64,000 nucleotides of DNA from Halocatena marina (GTDB lineage Archaea > Halobacteriota > Halobacteria > Halobacteriales > Haloarculaceae), in assembly GCF_023276375.1 (NCBI RefSeq), contig NZ_JALLPK010000001.1, forward strand, positions 2,170,001 to 2,234,000, written 5' to 3'. The notes under the pieces are model-generated. The model made no database searches, was not told the DNA's origin, and was given only the letters and a program-made list of their open reading frames with translations. The position numbers were made by a program, and so were the translations under genes. This document shows positions 29,008-38,564 of the stretch, in pieces. Within the stretch, counting starts at the first letter, position 1. Every line of letters starts with the position of its first letter.

Positions 29008-29402
29008 TGGTCACTGTCTCCAATCAGAGTGTATCCACCGTTCCGACCACTGTACTTGATTTCGTTTTTCTCTTGTAGCGTATCAAGAGTGTGTTCGAGT
29101 CGGTCCTCAATATCGTCAGTCACGCCTGCAAGAAGTTCATCCCAAGTAAGATATCCTGCCCCACGAAGGACATCAAGGAGACGCATTTCGAGGTCGTCAA
29201 CCCCCGGGGTAGCGTCCGTAGAATCGGTCTCCCCATCGGCATCTGATTCGGTGAAATCGAACCCTCGCCGACCCGCCTGCACCATCGATCGTAGAAACTC
29301 ACTCTGTGTCATGTCAAGCTGCTCTGCGTGAGCAACCCATTTTTCCTTTTGCCAACGAGGAATGTGAACTTTCACCGACACCCGATCATCGTCGCTGCCC
29401 AT
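29004..29402 (-). CDS. RHH-type (DUF5805-like) protein coupled to the integrase
   Basis: 132 residues from MGSDDDRVSVKVHIPRWQKE. An alternative ATG at 29429 adds nine residues and fits a leaderless start. The N-terminus VSVKVHIPRWQKEKWVAHAEQLDMTQSEFLRSMVQAG has the strand-helix-helix pattern of ribbon-helix-helix DNA-binding proteins; I know it as DUF5805 next to haloarchaeal integrases. The C-terminal half (about 70-130) looks like a winged helix: LLDVLRGAGYLTWDELLAGV and LDTLQEKNEIKYSGRNGGYTLI. It overlaps the integrase gene by four bases. It may regulate or target the recombinase; an eight-base-arm palindrome lies upstream. Confidence 0.75.
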   Translation of the reverse strand: MGSDDDRVSVKVHIPRWQKEKWVAHAEQLDMTQSEFLRSMVQAGRRGFDFTESDADGETDSTDATPGVDDLEMRLLDVLRGAGYLTWDELLAGVTDDIEDRLEHTLDTLQEKNEIKYSGRNGGYTLIGDSDQ

Positions 29403-29448
29403 GAATACGAGCATGTTTCTTTGGTACATCAATCTGTCCCCATAGAAC

Positions 29449-29468
29449 GGGATAAGTATCCTTATCCC
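29449..29468. promoter_or_regulatory. Palindrome upstream of the RHH/integrase operon
   Basis: GGGATAAG-TATC-CTTATCCC is a perfect eight-base inverted repeat. It is 47 bases upstream of the start chosen at 29402 and about 20 to 40 bases from the alternative start at 29429, where a TATA box would be expected. A site for the RHH protein itself is a reasonable guess. Confidence 0.45.
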
Positions 29469-29790
29469 AAATTATGTACCCAGATTGGAGTGGGTTATCA
29501 CCATATATCGTCTTTGATGGGGCTAGCAAAGATCAGTATTTGCACTACAAAATCAGATATTAATAGGCCCATTTGACAACTATCAATGCGCGATTACTGG
29601 TCACTCGGTAACTGAGTGAACCGCTACGGTCTGCCATTCATGACAAAGAGTATTCTCTCATCTAACAGTGAGATTGTTCAGATGATAGGTTGTTTTTGTT
29701 ACTCTCTAGCAATTGTGAGCGTCGAGTCAGACAACCGAAGACCTGGTCTCGACAGGATACGCGATTATTCGAGGAGGGTCATTAGGGAAC
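29469..29790. other. Spacer between RHH operon and HTH-10 regulator
   Basis: About 320 bases; I see no gene. Confidence 0.45.
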
Positions 29791-30432
29791 TCATTCGGGT
29801 TTCAGGCCGGACTCGCCGATGAATTCCTTAACAATCGTTTCTTCGGCCCGGTGAAGCACCCCACTCGCAGCAGACGGATTGACATCGAATGTCTCTGCTA
29901 GCTCAGTAAGCGTACAACCACGAGGAGTATCGTAGTAGCCGCGCTCAACTGCCTTTATGATAAATTCCCACTGACGATCTGTGAGTAGCTCGCTGGGGTC
30001 GTATGACTGCGTTACCGACTGAATTCTGTACGGGATACCAGCTTCTTCCAACGACTCCGGAAGATGTGATGTCTGTTCGTGTGTGACTGTGTGCTCTGCG
30101 GACAACCAGCCATCCTGAAGATGAGCAGGGAATTGTGGTAGAGCACCCGACGCGCGGAGAGCCCGATTCGATTCCGTTTCCGGGATCAAATACTGAATGA
30201 CAACGAGCTGTGTATCAGTATGTAGCACCTCGTACGACAGTTCCGATGCGTCGTCGAAGTGTTGGATGACGGTAGTCGGATTCGGCGTCTCGATCTCCAA
30301 CAATCCGAGGATCCCGTTGTCCGTCGGATGACTCGATAGAATCGTGAACTCCGTATCGGGCAGTTCTGTCGATACTGTGGCCAGCGGATCTGAGCGGGCC
30401 GCAGCGTCGAATGCGAGCTGGACGCGAGGCAT
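29791..30432 (-). CDS. HTH-10 (bacterio-opsin activator-like) regulator
   Basis: 213 residues from MPRVQLAFDAAARSD. The N-terminal 150 residues form the variable sensor part. The C-terminal HTH-10 domain has the typical LTDRQWEFIIKAVERGYYDTPR followed by TLTELAETFDVNPSAASGVLHRAEE. These haloarchaeal regulators act on nearby genes, but the signals are unknown. It is divergent from an EamA-type exporter gene across 545 bases, making that a likely target. Confidence 0.85.
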   Translation of the reverse strand: MPRVQLAFDAAARSDPLATVSTELPDTEFTILSSHPTDNGILGLLEIETPNPTTVIQHFDDASELSYEVLHTDTQLVVIQYLIPETESNRALRASGALPQFPAHLQDGWLSAEHTVTHEQTSHLPESLEEAGIPYRIQSVTQSYDPSELLTDRQWEFIIKAVERGYYDTPRGCTLTELAETFDVNPSAASGVLHRAEETIVKEFIGESGLKPE

Positions 30433-30977
30433 AATTCGATAGTTGAGCGAGGACAATGATAAAACTGGCAAGAAAATCACGGTCTCATTGAGAAACCTTG
30501 CTACGTTGTGACTGAGATCAGTGGCTATTTCCCGACTCCAACACTCGGATAGAGACCAGTGGACGGCACAGAAAAGCAATGAGTTCGAGAGATACAATCG
30601 CGATCGCTGTATCATAGCCGAACCTCACGCACCGTTTCATAGTGTATTCCCTGACTAAAGCCGAGTGACATTACCAGACAACGATTGCTAAATCGTTCGT
30701 AGCCATGTTGATAGCCCTCAACACAATGATTTCATTTATTATTTGATGGAAATTATGTATGCTATGTCGGTCAAGGTCAGTCACGGTCTACAGTTGGAAC
30801 ACAGTGAGATCCGTAGACAGAAACAGCACACCGACAGTCCCGGAGTGTCGGTTGGGGACACTGAATGGTTTCTATTCACTCGAGCAGATCGAGACATTCA
30901 CATCGACGCTATAGCAACGAGAGCTTTGATATCATAATGAATCGAGAATTTCAACCCACTCAGCAGTACCGCACTTC
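30433..30977. other. Divergent promoter region
   Basis: 545 bases between the HTH-10 regulator and the EamA gene. A forward frame at 30743-30937 lacks coding character. No clear palindrome was found. Confidence 0.4.
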
Positions 30978-31907
30978 ATGAGTCGGTATCGCACGACAGG
31001 GCTGTTCGTCCTACTGGCGGCGCTTTGGGGAAGTTCGTTTGTCGCTACGCGAGCCGCACTCTCTGCTGTGCCGCCAGTCCTACTCGCGGCTCTTCGCTTC
31101 GATATTGCTGGGATGCTCATGCTGTGGTATGCAATTGTGTCGACAGACAGGTGGCGACCGTCGACCCGATCAGGGTGGATTGAGGTCTCCGTCGGTGGAG
31201 TGCTATTCGTCGCCGCACATCATGCACTCCTGTTCATCGGCCAGCAGTACGTGACAAGCGCAGTTGCAAGCATCATCGTCAGCCTCGATCCCGTGCTTGC
31301 AGCTGTTTTTTCGAGCCTCCTCCTCACGACTGAGCGACTCTCGTGGAATGAGATCGTTGGGATCTGTCTCGGCGTCTTCGGAACGACGTTTATTGTCAAG
31401 CCAACATCACGAACGCTCGCCAGCGCAGATATCCGAGGCATCGGGTTCGTCTTTCTCGCTGCGGGAGCGTTTGCGCTCGGTGCAGTCATTACTAAGCGAT
31501 ATCGCACGTCGATTCCCGCGCAGTCGATGCAAGCGTGGATGATGCTCATCGGGGCAGCCTTGCTTCACGCAGCAAGTGTTGGTCTCCCGAATGAGTCGCT
31601 GGCGTCAGTCACGTGGTCGCCTGTCGCACTCGCTGCGCTCGGTTATCTATCGATTGTTGGCGCTGGTGGAGGCTATCTCATTTATTTCACACTACTGGAT
31701 CGTATCGGTCCCGTTCAGATCAACCTCATCGGGTATGTGGCTCCAGTTTTCGCTGCGCTGAACGGCTGGGTGTTTTTGGGTGAGCCAATCACAGTAACAA
31801 TGTTTTTCGGGTTCATGACCATCACTATAGGGTTTGTAATCGCAAAATACGACGAGATTGGCGAAGAGGTAACCCGCCTACGACAGTTCACACTGATACG
31901 AGAATAA
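30978..31907 (+). CDS. EamA family transporter (drug/metabolite transporter superfamily)
   Basis: 309 residues with ten membrane segments in two EamA repeats (about 8-140 and 155-292). Typical markers are LLAALWGSSFVATRAALSAVPPVLLAALRFDIAG, HHALLFIGQQYVTSAVASIIVSLDPVLAAVFS and, in the second repeat, INLIGYVAPVFAALNGWVFLGEPIT. Such proteins export amino acids or other metabolites. Substrate cannot be read from sequence. The HTH-10 gene opposite may control it. Confidence 0.9.
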   Translation: MSRYRTTGLFVLLAALWGSSFVATRAALSAVPPVLLAALRFDIAGMLMLWYAIVSTDRWRPSTRSGWIEVSVGGVLFVAAHHALLFIGQQYVTSAVASIIVSLDPVLAAVFSSLLLTTERLSWNEIVGICLGVFGTTFIVKPTSRTLASADIRGIGFVFLAAGAFALGAVITKRYRTSIPAQSMQAWMMLIGAALLHAASVGLPNESLASVTWSPVALAALGYLSIVGAGGGYLIYFTLLDRIGPVQINLIGYVAPVFAALNGWVFLGEPITVTMFFGFMTITIGFVIAKYDEIGEEVTRLRQFTLIRE

Positions 31908-32132
31908 GAATAGAAGGCGATTACTGAATTGAGCTTCAGGCGGCCACCCTATTTGCACCATCAGGCACGCGAAGTCTCAAGAATCGATGGACGGACACAG
32001 TGGATGTTACTGCACGACATATCTACCTGGATGAGAAAGTAACCACGGCGTGGGAACATGTGGTACCACCTATTTAAACAAGCGTATCAATAAGCATGTC
32101 ACTCTCCACACTGGATACCGTTCGACTCACCA

Positions 32133-33107
32133 ATGCCATCAGCATCATCGAATGGGTGGACAGCAGACGATATGCCTAACCAGACAGGCAATGTTGTCGT
32201 CGTTACCGGTGCGAACAGCGGGATTGGATACGACACGACCAAAGCATTCGCTCAAAAAGGTGCCCACGTCGCCGTGGCCTGCCGGAGTCCCGAAAGGGCG
32301 AACCGTACACGACAAAAGATTGAGTCGACGGTGAGTGATGCATCATTATCGGTACACGAACTTGACCTGAGAAATCAAGTAGCCGTTCGGCAGTTCGCTT
32401 CTGAGTTCAAATCCGAATTCGATCGGCTCGACGTGCTTGTCAACAACGCTGGCGTCATGGTACCTCCGTATTCGACGACCGATGACGGGTTTGAACTTCA
32501 GTTCGGCGTCAACCACCTTGGACACTTTGCGCTCACGGGACTCCTTCTCGAAGAACTCATCGAGACAGATGGGGAGACACGGATCGTCACACAGAGCAGT
32601 GTTGCTCACGACTACGGCGATATCGATTTCGACGATCTTCATCGTGAGCAATCGTACAACCGAACCGAGGCCTACGGACAGAGCAAGCTTGCGAATTTGC
32701 TTTTCACCTACGAACTGGACCGTCGGCTTCGCGCAGTCGGTTCGAATACGATAGCCGTTGCTTCCCATCCCGGCTGGTCTGCGACTGGACTCCAAGATGG
32801 TGACACCGAGTTAGGTGTCTCTAGTGTCCGGCGGACCGTCGCACGAATCGCGAATACGGTGTTCGCCCAGTCACCCGCCGATGGTGCACTTCCAACGCTG
32901 TATGCATCGACGGCAACCGATGTCGACGGAGGTCACTATTTCGGCCCGAGCGGAATCATGGAAATGCGCGGGAGTCCCACCCGAGTAGTATCCAATGAGA
33001 CGTCGTACGACCACAAAACGGCACAGCAGCTCTGGGACATTTCGGGGAAACTGACTGGCATCACGTTTGAGATCGGTGAAGCGACAGCCACACAGTCTCT
33101 GCCGTAG
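32133..33107 (+). CDS. Short-chain dehydrogenase, retinol-dehydrogenase-like
   Basis: 324 residues. An ATG at 32172 is an alternative start, but haloarchaeal relatives carry the extra SNGWTADDMPNQTG leader, so 32133 is kept. Motifs are VVTGANSGIG, LDVLVNNAGVM, GVNHLGHFAL, QSSVAHDYG and YGQSKLANLLFTYEL with the catalytic Tyr-Lys pair. The long C-terminal part with HPGWSATGLQ is characteristic of the retinol-dehydrogenase-like SDR group. The natural substrate is unknown. It is a single gene flanked by a transporter and a convergent regulator. Confidence 0.88.
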   Translation: MPSASSNGWTADDMPNQTGNVVVVTGANSGIGYDTTKAFAQKGAHVAVACRSPERANRTRQKIESTVSDASLSVHELDLRNQVAVRQFASEFKSEFDRLDVLVNNAGVMVPPYSTTDDGFELQFGVNHLGHFALTGLLLEELIETDGETRIVTQSSVAHDYGDIDFDDLHREQSYNRTEAYGQSKLANLLFTYELDRRLRAVGSNTIAVASHPGWSATGLQDGDTELGVSSVRRTVARIANTVFAQSPADGALPTLYASTATDVDGGHYFGPSGIMEMRGSPTRVVSNETSYDHKTAQQLWDISGKLTGITFEIGEATATQSLP

Positions 33108-33269
33108 GTAGCCAGACAAACGGCGGTATGCTTCCAATTAGGCTACCGCGAATTTCGTTACCACTACTCGGTTGGTTGAATCGAGAGTTTGTTCACATTA
33201 CGCGATGGAGCGACCCCTCAAATTCACTACGATGGTCTGTGTTGACATGCGAGTGGTATGCGGGATATA

Positions 33270-33947
33270 CTATTCGGTCGACATGGCGACGTACTGCTTT
33301 GAGCCGAGCGTTTGGCTGATGAGTTGAAACTCAGCCCGACGGAGGAGATCAGACGCAGCAGCGGCAGAAATTCCAAACTCGTCGGCGAGTTCCTGTGTTG
33401 ATAATCTGCGTGGAGAGTCATAGTATCCCTGAGCGAACGCGGTTGAAAGTGCCCGATACTGTTTATCGGTGAGACCAAATTGATCACGCTCTCCGGGGTT
33501 CTCGGGATCGGAAGCGATGGTCAGTAACTCGAATGCAATATCGTGAAGTTCACACCGATCCCGGAGCGTTCTGAACGCATCGAAGTCAGAGAATACCTTC
33601 TGCTCTCTCAAGCCCTCGCTGGTGATTGTCGCGTCGATTAACACGCCTTCGAATTCGTCATAGTCATGTGAAGCTATGAGGTTGAAATCATCGTGGATGG
33701 TCAGCTGATAGAACCATCTTCCACCAGTCGGTCCGATTTCTACCGCGTCGTCAATCTCTGTTTGTGCGTCTGATCCGTTTTCGAAAGCTTCTCGTGAACT
33801 GCTATCTATACGAACCGTAAGGAGAAGCCGTTTGTCTTCAAGGGGAAGCCAACTATAAATCGAAATTTTTCCATTTGGAAGCGAACGCGCAAGGTCAACA
33901 AACGGAAGGGTTCGATCTGCGAGGAGGATCTCTGCGACGATAGCCAT
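33270..33947 (-). CDS. HTH-10 (bacterio-opsin activator-like) regulator
   Basis: 225 residues from MAIVAEILLADRTLPFVDLARSLP. The sensor part spans residues 1-160. The HTH-10 domain is LTDKQYRALSTAFAQGYYDSPRRLSTQELADEFGISAAAASDLLRRAE. It converges with the SDR gene at 32133-33107. Its target is unknown. Confidence 0.85.
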   Translation of the reverse strand: MAIVAEILLADRTLPFVDLARSLPNGKISIYSWLPLEDKRLLLTVRIDSSSREAFENGSDAQTEIDDAVEIGPTGGRWFYQLTIHDDFNLIASHDYDEFEGVLIDATITSEGLREQKVFSDFDAFRTLRDRCELHDIAFELLTIASDPENPGERDQFGLTDKQYRALSTAFAQGYYDSPRRLSTQELADEFGISAAAASDLLRRAEFQLISQTLGSKQYVAMSTE

Positions 33948-34461
33948 ACGTGGATGTGTGGACCGAACTATGTAATCCACTTATTCAGTCGGAGACACTG
34001 GTGTGTCGTCTCCGACTGTAGGAAGACAACGGATCTGAACACCCAGCAGGCCTCATAAATCATATTCCGATATATGAAATGGCCTGTTCTGAGTCGGACG
34101 CGTACTGGAAAGGCTAAATTCAAAACAGGGGTATGAGAGTCAGAGGGTGCTAATATGAGACGCCTGGGTCAAGTCTTTGGTCACTATTCACAGCTTTTCG
34201 CTAATCGATCTCACCGTAATTCCTCTGTGGAATTCGATTTATCTAACCCAAGTCGCGGTGTTCAGACAGAGACGTTCCAAGTGGAACTCGAAATCACACT
34301 CTATTCAGAAACGTTTCACTTCGTGTCTGTCCCGGATCTCTACTGTAGAATAGAACCCGAAGCTATTCCGTATAGTAAAACTGTCCCGCAGAACATCTAT
34401 CAGTCAACAGTATAACTCATATGATGACGATTACAAACGTTCGGAGGAGATAGCAGTATAG
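33948..34461. other. Spacer with one doubtful small frame
   Basis: A forward frame at 34155-34415 would give 86 residues beginning MRRLGQVFGHYSQ. It has no recognisable domain and I did not find a clear promoter, so I do not call it a gene, though a small hypothetical protein is possible. Confidence 0.3.
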
Positions 34462-35079
34462 ATGCAATACGACGAACTACAACAAATCTACGCTCAGGAG
34501 GGATACTATTGGGGCAAAGAACCGAACGAACTCGTTAAGCGAGCCGTCGACTACACTCCTAGCCGAGAGAGTCTGACAGCAATCGACGTAGGAGCTGGTG
34601 AAGGTCGGGATTCCGTCTATCTTGCCGATCAAGGAATAGACGTTACAGCCATTGACATCGCACCAAACGGACTCGAAAAGGCCAAACAACTAGCTGAGGA
34701 AATCGGTGTCGAAATCGACGTTTCTCAGGCAGATATCAATACGCTCCAACTCGCCACGTCGATCGACCTATTCTACTCGATAGGAACAATTCAGTATCTC
34801 CGTCCTGAGAATCGGTCCAATCAGTTCCAACATTTCCAAACTCAAACATGCTCCGGTGGCATTCATGCACTCTTCGCGTTCGTGGACCGAGACGACATCC
34901 CGCCTGCTCCCGACTGGGGTAAGAACGAATATTACTACGAGGAATCCGAACTGGACCAGTACTATGAGAACTGGGATTGCCTCTATACTGAGAAGCTGGT
35001 TTTCGATGATGACTCCGGTAGCGAACCACACCAGCACGCCGCAGTCGAGGTAATCTATCGCAATCCAGTGTCGAACTAA
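34462..35079 (+). CDS. TehB-like SAM-dependent methyltransferase
   Basis: 205 residues. It begins with the YYWGKEPNELVKRAV segment typical of TehB/thiopurine-type methyltransferases. Motif I is AIDVGAGEGRDSVYLADQG and the acidic motif VTAIDIAPNGLEKA. The later DLFYSIGTIQYLRPENR stretch corresponds to motif IV. It would use S-adenosylmethionine on a small molecule, possibly an oxyanion or thiol. It stands alone. Confidence 0.85.
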   Translation: MQYDELQQIYAQEGYYWGKEPNELVKRAVDYTPSRESLTAIDVGAGEGRDSVYLADQGIDVTAIDIAPNGLEKAKQLAEEIGVEIDVSQADINTLQLATSIDLFYSIGTIQYLRPENRSNQFQHFQTQTCSGGIHALFAFVDRDDIPPAPDWGKNEYYYEESELDQYYENWDCLYTEKLVFDDDSGSEPHQHAAVEVIYRNPVSN

Positions 35080-35371
35080 TGAGATTGCTGTTTCCCGAAA
35101 CAATCCAGACAGACCGACTCTGTGGCTGGCCGATTCCGGCTGATTATGTAGACATATGCCGTCCTTCTAAAACGAATCTGCTCGTTCTAAGACAGAGAAC
35201 AAACTGAAGTGTCCGACAAATCGAAAGTGGGATAGAGATTATTCGGCACGAGATCACTCTCCAACTCAATCTCGACCTGCACAATCCGATGAACGTTTCA
35301 TCGATTCGTGATATATTAATTACAGTAAATGAGTATCAGAACGGTGCCGTCATCTAGTGGTAGATCTCTCG

Positions 35372-35836
35372 TTACCCCAACGTTGTGACAGTGGTTTGTG
35401 CCTCAAAACCGTCTGGTGGTTGTTCGGTTACCTTCGCAATCGTTGGAAAGTTCGTGTCGAAACGTACGACCAACCGATACTGTACAGCTCCGAGCGATGT
35501 CTGACAGCTAGTCATCCAGACGGGGGTTTTTTTCTGCACAGATGCTACCGTGATTCTGAGTTCATCGCTTGCCTGATCGAGTGATATGTCAGTCAGTTTT
35601 ACCTCTTCACACGGGCTGCCTTGCCACATCTTCCCCGTAATGATCACACTGTTTTCCTCTTTGTCAGTAGTTATTATTGGCTTGTTGTTGATTGGTTTTT
35701 CTGGCTGTTGGGAGAGGATAGTGAGCTCCGTTGATAGATCCGATGACAACTGATCACTAGAGATCGTTACTACCGACCAACCGCTCAGCAATACCGAAGA
35801 TCCGAAGACGGTTTGTAACAAACTACGACGCCGCAT
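35372..35836 (-). CDS. Tat-exported protein of unknown function
   Basis: 154 residues from MRRRSLLQTVFGSSVLLSG. The start at 35836 puts the twin-arginine motif at the very N-terminus; an upstream ATG at 35902 would bury it. The signal has no lipobox cysteine, so a free secreted protein is expected. The mature part is a short beta-rich sequence with two cysteines (GSPCEEVKL and MTSCQTSLG) that could form a disulfide. I do not recognise the family. It is alone between two AT-rich spacers. Confidence 0.6.
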   Translation of the reverse strand: MRRRSLLQTVFGSSVLLSGWSVVTISSDQLSSDLSTELTILSQQPEKPINNKPIITTDKEENSVIITGKMWQGSPCEEVKLTDISLDQASDELRITVASVQKKTPVWMTSCQTSLGAVQYRLVVRFDTNFPTIAKVTEQPPDGFEAQTTVTTLG

Positions 35837-36326
35837 ATTCCTGTTATCGTGTAATTCATTATCAGTCTTCACCTGGATAAAACCCCCATATGATGCAGCC
35901 ATATTTGACAGATCTGATTAGAGGATATACAATATTACTCTAGAGCATGAGAATTCCTAGTATATAATTGAGATATTATGTTTTTTAGATATCAATTTCT
36001 ATATACCATCTAGAGAGCCGGGATAGCGCTCTATACTCAACTATCCAACTATACTATCTTTGTTAGTATTGGTTAGATCGTTGTGAAGCAAAAGTTAAAA
36101 ATGTCCTTGTATTCCACTGTTAATACTATAGTTTAGTTTTCGACATAAAATCAGAACGGACGTGTGTCAAGCGTTATTACAGAGGTACCGGTGTAATACC
36201 GAAGTCGAAAATCACCGAGAATCCTCACAAAGTTCTCGGTCCACTCATGGGTCAGGGGTGGGTTGTGATTCCGGTCATGTTCCCCGGTTTCGAGGGGTCA
36301 TAGTGATTGCCGCCCGAAAAATACGC
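35837..36326. other. AT-rich spacer
   Basis: About 490 bases with no gene; the frame 36162-36326 is an upstream extension of the reductase gene that does not look coding. Confidence 0.45.
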
Positions 36327-37346
36327 ATGCGCGAATCAAACAGACGATACGTGTTTGCAAAGCGGCCCGAAGGCGTTCCCGGAAAGGACGTATTCGAACT
36401 CGAGGAGAACGCTGTCCCCGATCCGGGAGAACGGCAGGTACTCGTTCGTACCGTGTATCTCTCGGTTGATCCGTACATGCGCGGACGGATGCGCGACAGG
36501 GAGTCGTATGCTGAGCCATGGGACGTCGGCGATCCACTGAAGGCGGCTGTCATCGGTCGCGTCGTCGACTCCAACTACGAACGTTTGAGCGAGGGCGATT
36601 ACGTTACTGGCGAACTCGACTGGGCGGACTACACAGTCACAGACGGCGACGATCTTCACCCGGTCGATCCCGATCTCGCGCCGCTTTCGACGTATCTTGG
36701 CATCCTCGGAATGCCCGGCCGAACCGCCTATTTCGGACTGCTCGAAGAGGCACCTCCCAAGCCAGGTGACACTGTTGTCGTCTCTGGGGCCGCAGGTGCA
36801 GTCGGATCGACGGTCTGCCAAATTGCCTCACTCAACGGATGTCGAGTCGTCGGATTCGCAGGGAGCGACACAAAGATCGACTATCTCGAAGAAGATCTCG
36901 GAATCGATGCCGCCATTAACTACAAGGAGACGGAGAATTACCGCGATGCACTCGATACTGTCGCTCCCGATGGTGTCGATGTCTATTTCGATAATGTGGG
37001 TGGACCGATCACCGACGCCGTATTCACGAATCTCAACACCGATGCTCGGGTTGCGATCTGCGGACAGATCGCCCATTACAACGACGAAAGTGTGCCAACC
37101 GGCCCGCGGAAACTCCCACAGATACTCCCATTGCGCGCGACGGTCAGCGGGTTCATCGTCAGTGATTACGCCCCTCGATTTCAGGAGGCAACCCAACGTC
37201 TCGGTGAGTGGGTCGCAAACGGTGATCTGACGTACCGTGAGACGGTTACGGAGGGCCTCGAAAACGCGCCAGACGCGTTCCTCGGTCTGTTTGAAGGCGA
37301 AAACATCGGAAAGCAACTCGTCAAGGTCACAGATCCCGACGAATAA
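36327..37346 (+). CDS. NADP-dependent oxidoreductase, MDR family (CurA/leukotriene B4 dehydrogenase-like)
   Basis: 339 residues from MRESNRRYVFAKRPEG. The zinc-independent medium-chain reductase pattern is clear: VYLSVDPYMRGRM, GVLG-like LGMPGRTAYFGLLE, the nucleotide motif VVSGAAGAVGSTVCQIASL and YFDNVGGPITDAV. These enzymes reduce the double bond of alpha,beta-unsaturated ketones or aldehydes with NADPH. No zinc ligands are present. It converges with the E1 beta gene 195 bases downstream. Confidence 0.9.
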   Translation: MRESNRRYVFAKRPEGVPGKDVFELEENAVPDPGERQVLVRTVYLSVDPYMRGRMRDRESYAEPWDVGDPLKAAVIGRVVDSNYERLSEGDYVTGELDWADYTVTDGDDLHPVDPDLAPLSTYLGILGMPGRTAYFGLLEEAPPKPGDTVVVSGAAGAVGSTVCQIASLNGCRVVGFAGSDTKIDYLEEDLGIDAAINYKETENYRDALDTVAPDGVDVYFDNVGGPITDAVFTNLNTDARVAICGQIAHYNDESVPTGPRKLPQILPLRATVSGFIVSDYAPRFQEATQRLGEWVANGDLTYRETVTEGLENAPDAFLGLFEGENIGKQLVKVTDPDE

Positions 37347-37541
37347 CGAAGCGTCAACTCACAACCGCGTCTTATTATTATCGCATTCGATCTCGGGGAG
37401 CCATCACGGTCAGATGGCACTATCGACGAGAGGGAGAAGACAGACATACATCCAAGTTATTCGGATTTTGGTTCAGTTTAGCTACTGCTGGAGCTCCATC
37501 GATACTTCGTGCAATGAACACCGGGGGTCGATGAACTGGTC

Positions 37542-38564
37542 TTAGAATTCGACTGCATCGAGGATACCTTCCTGAATTCGAACCGCCTGTGGAAGATAAT
37601 ATCCTTCGAGAGCGTGGAGCGGCATCGGGGCATCGAACCCAGTGATTCGCTGAATTGGTGCCTCTTGATAGACGAGGGCCTCTTCTTGGATTATCGTACT
37701 GATTTCAGCACCGAGTCCCGCCGTTTTCGGAGCTTCGTGGACGATCGCAGCACGTCCGGTTTTTTTGAACGACTCGACAATCGTTTCGACATCGAGCGGG
37801 GAGAGCGTTCGAAGGTCGATGACTTCAGTCTCGATTCCCTTCTCATCCGAGAGATGATCGGCTGCAATAAGCGCCGGCTGAGTCATCGCACCCCACGTGT
37901 AAACAGAGACATCCGATCCAGTCCGACGCACGGACGCACTTCCAAGCGGTACCTTGTATGCTCCAGTGGGAACGTCCTGCCGAAAGGCACGGTAGATGAG
38001 CTTTGGCTCAAGGAAGATGACTGGATCCGGATCCCGAATTGATGCTGTCAGCAGTCCTTTTGCGTCTGCGGGCGTACTCGGCGCGACGACTTTGAGTCCA
38101 GGTTCGTGAACGAAGAATGCCTCTTTCGACTCAGAATGATGTTCGGGAGCACGAATTCCGCCGCCGTACGGCGCTCGAACGACCATCTGACAGGAGTACT
38201 GACCTTGGCTCCGGCTGCGAATCCGAGCAGCGTGACTGACGAGCTGATCGAATGCGGGATACATGAATCCCATGAACTGCATCTCTGGGATCGGCTTCAG
38301 TCCGGACAGAGCAAGACCGATAGCCGATCCTACGATACCGGACTCGGCAAGCGGTGTATCCACAACGCGGTCACCGCCGAATTCCTCGTACAGACCGTCT
38401 GTTGCGCGGAACACACCACCGTTCACACCAACGTCCTCACCAAGGACGATGATGCTCTCGTCACGGTTCATCTCGGTCGATAGACCGTCTGTGATGGCTT
38501 CAACTAACGTGAGCTGCTGGACTTCACCGTTCGATGGATGATCGTTGATCGAATCCGTACTCAT
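37542..38564 (-). CDS. 2-oxoacid dehydrogenase E1 component, beta subunit
   Basis: 340 residues with the transketolase-like fold of PdhB/BkdB: LTLVEAITDGLSTEMNRDESIIVLGEDVGVNGGVFRATDGL, TPLAESGIVGSAIGLALSG, FMYPAFDQLVSHAARIRSRSQG and VVRAPYGGGI. The C-terminal domain has VSVYTWGAM and EVIDLRTLSPLD. With the alpha subunit it decarboxylates a 2-oxoacid using thiamine diphosphate and passes the acyl group to a lipoyl E2. Its ATG overlaps the alpha stop in ATGA. No E2 or E3 gene follows; 195 bases further is a convergent reductase. Confidence 0.93.
   Translation of the reverse strand: MSTDSINDHPSNGEVQQLTLVEAITDGLSTEMNRDESIIVLGEDVGVNGGVFRATDGLYEEFGGDRVVDTPLAESGIVGSAIGLALSGLKPIPEMQFMGFMYPAFDQLVSHAARIRSRSQGQYSCQMVVRAPYGGGIRAPEHHSESKEAFFVHEPGLKVVAPSTPADAKGLLTASIRDPDPVIFLEPKLIYRAFRQDVPTGAYKVPLGSASVRRTGSDVSVYTWGAMTQPALIAADHLSDEKGIETEVIDLRTLSPLDVETIVESFKKTGRAAIVHEAPKTAGLGAEISTIIQEEALVYQEAPIQRITGFDAPMPLHALEGYYLPQAVRIQEGILDAVEF

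Noticed and set aside
34155..34415. 86-residue hypothetical protein
   Set aside because: No domain, promoter or coding bias strong enough to call it a gene.
35341..35420. tRNA-like stretch (GCCGTCATCTAGTGGTA)
   Set aside because: The D-arm-like part is not followed by an anticodon arm or a TTCGAATC T-loop.
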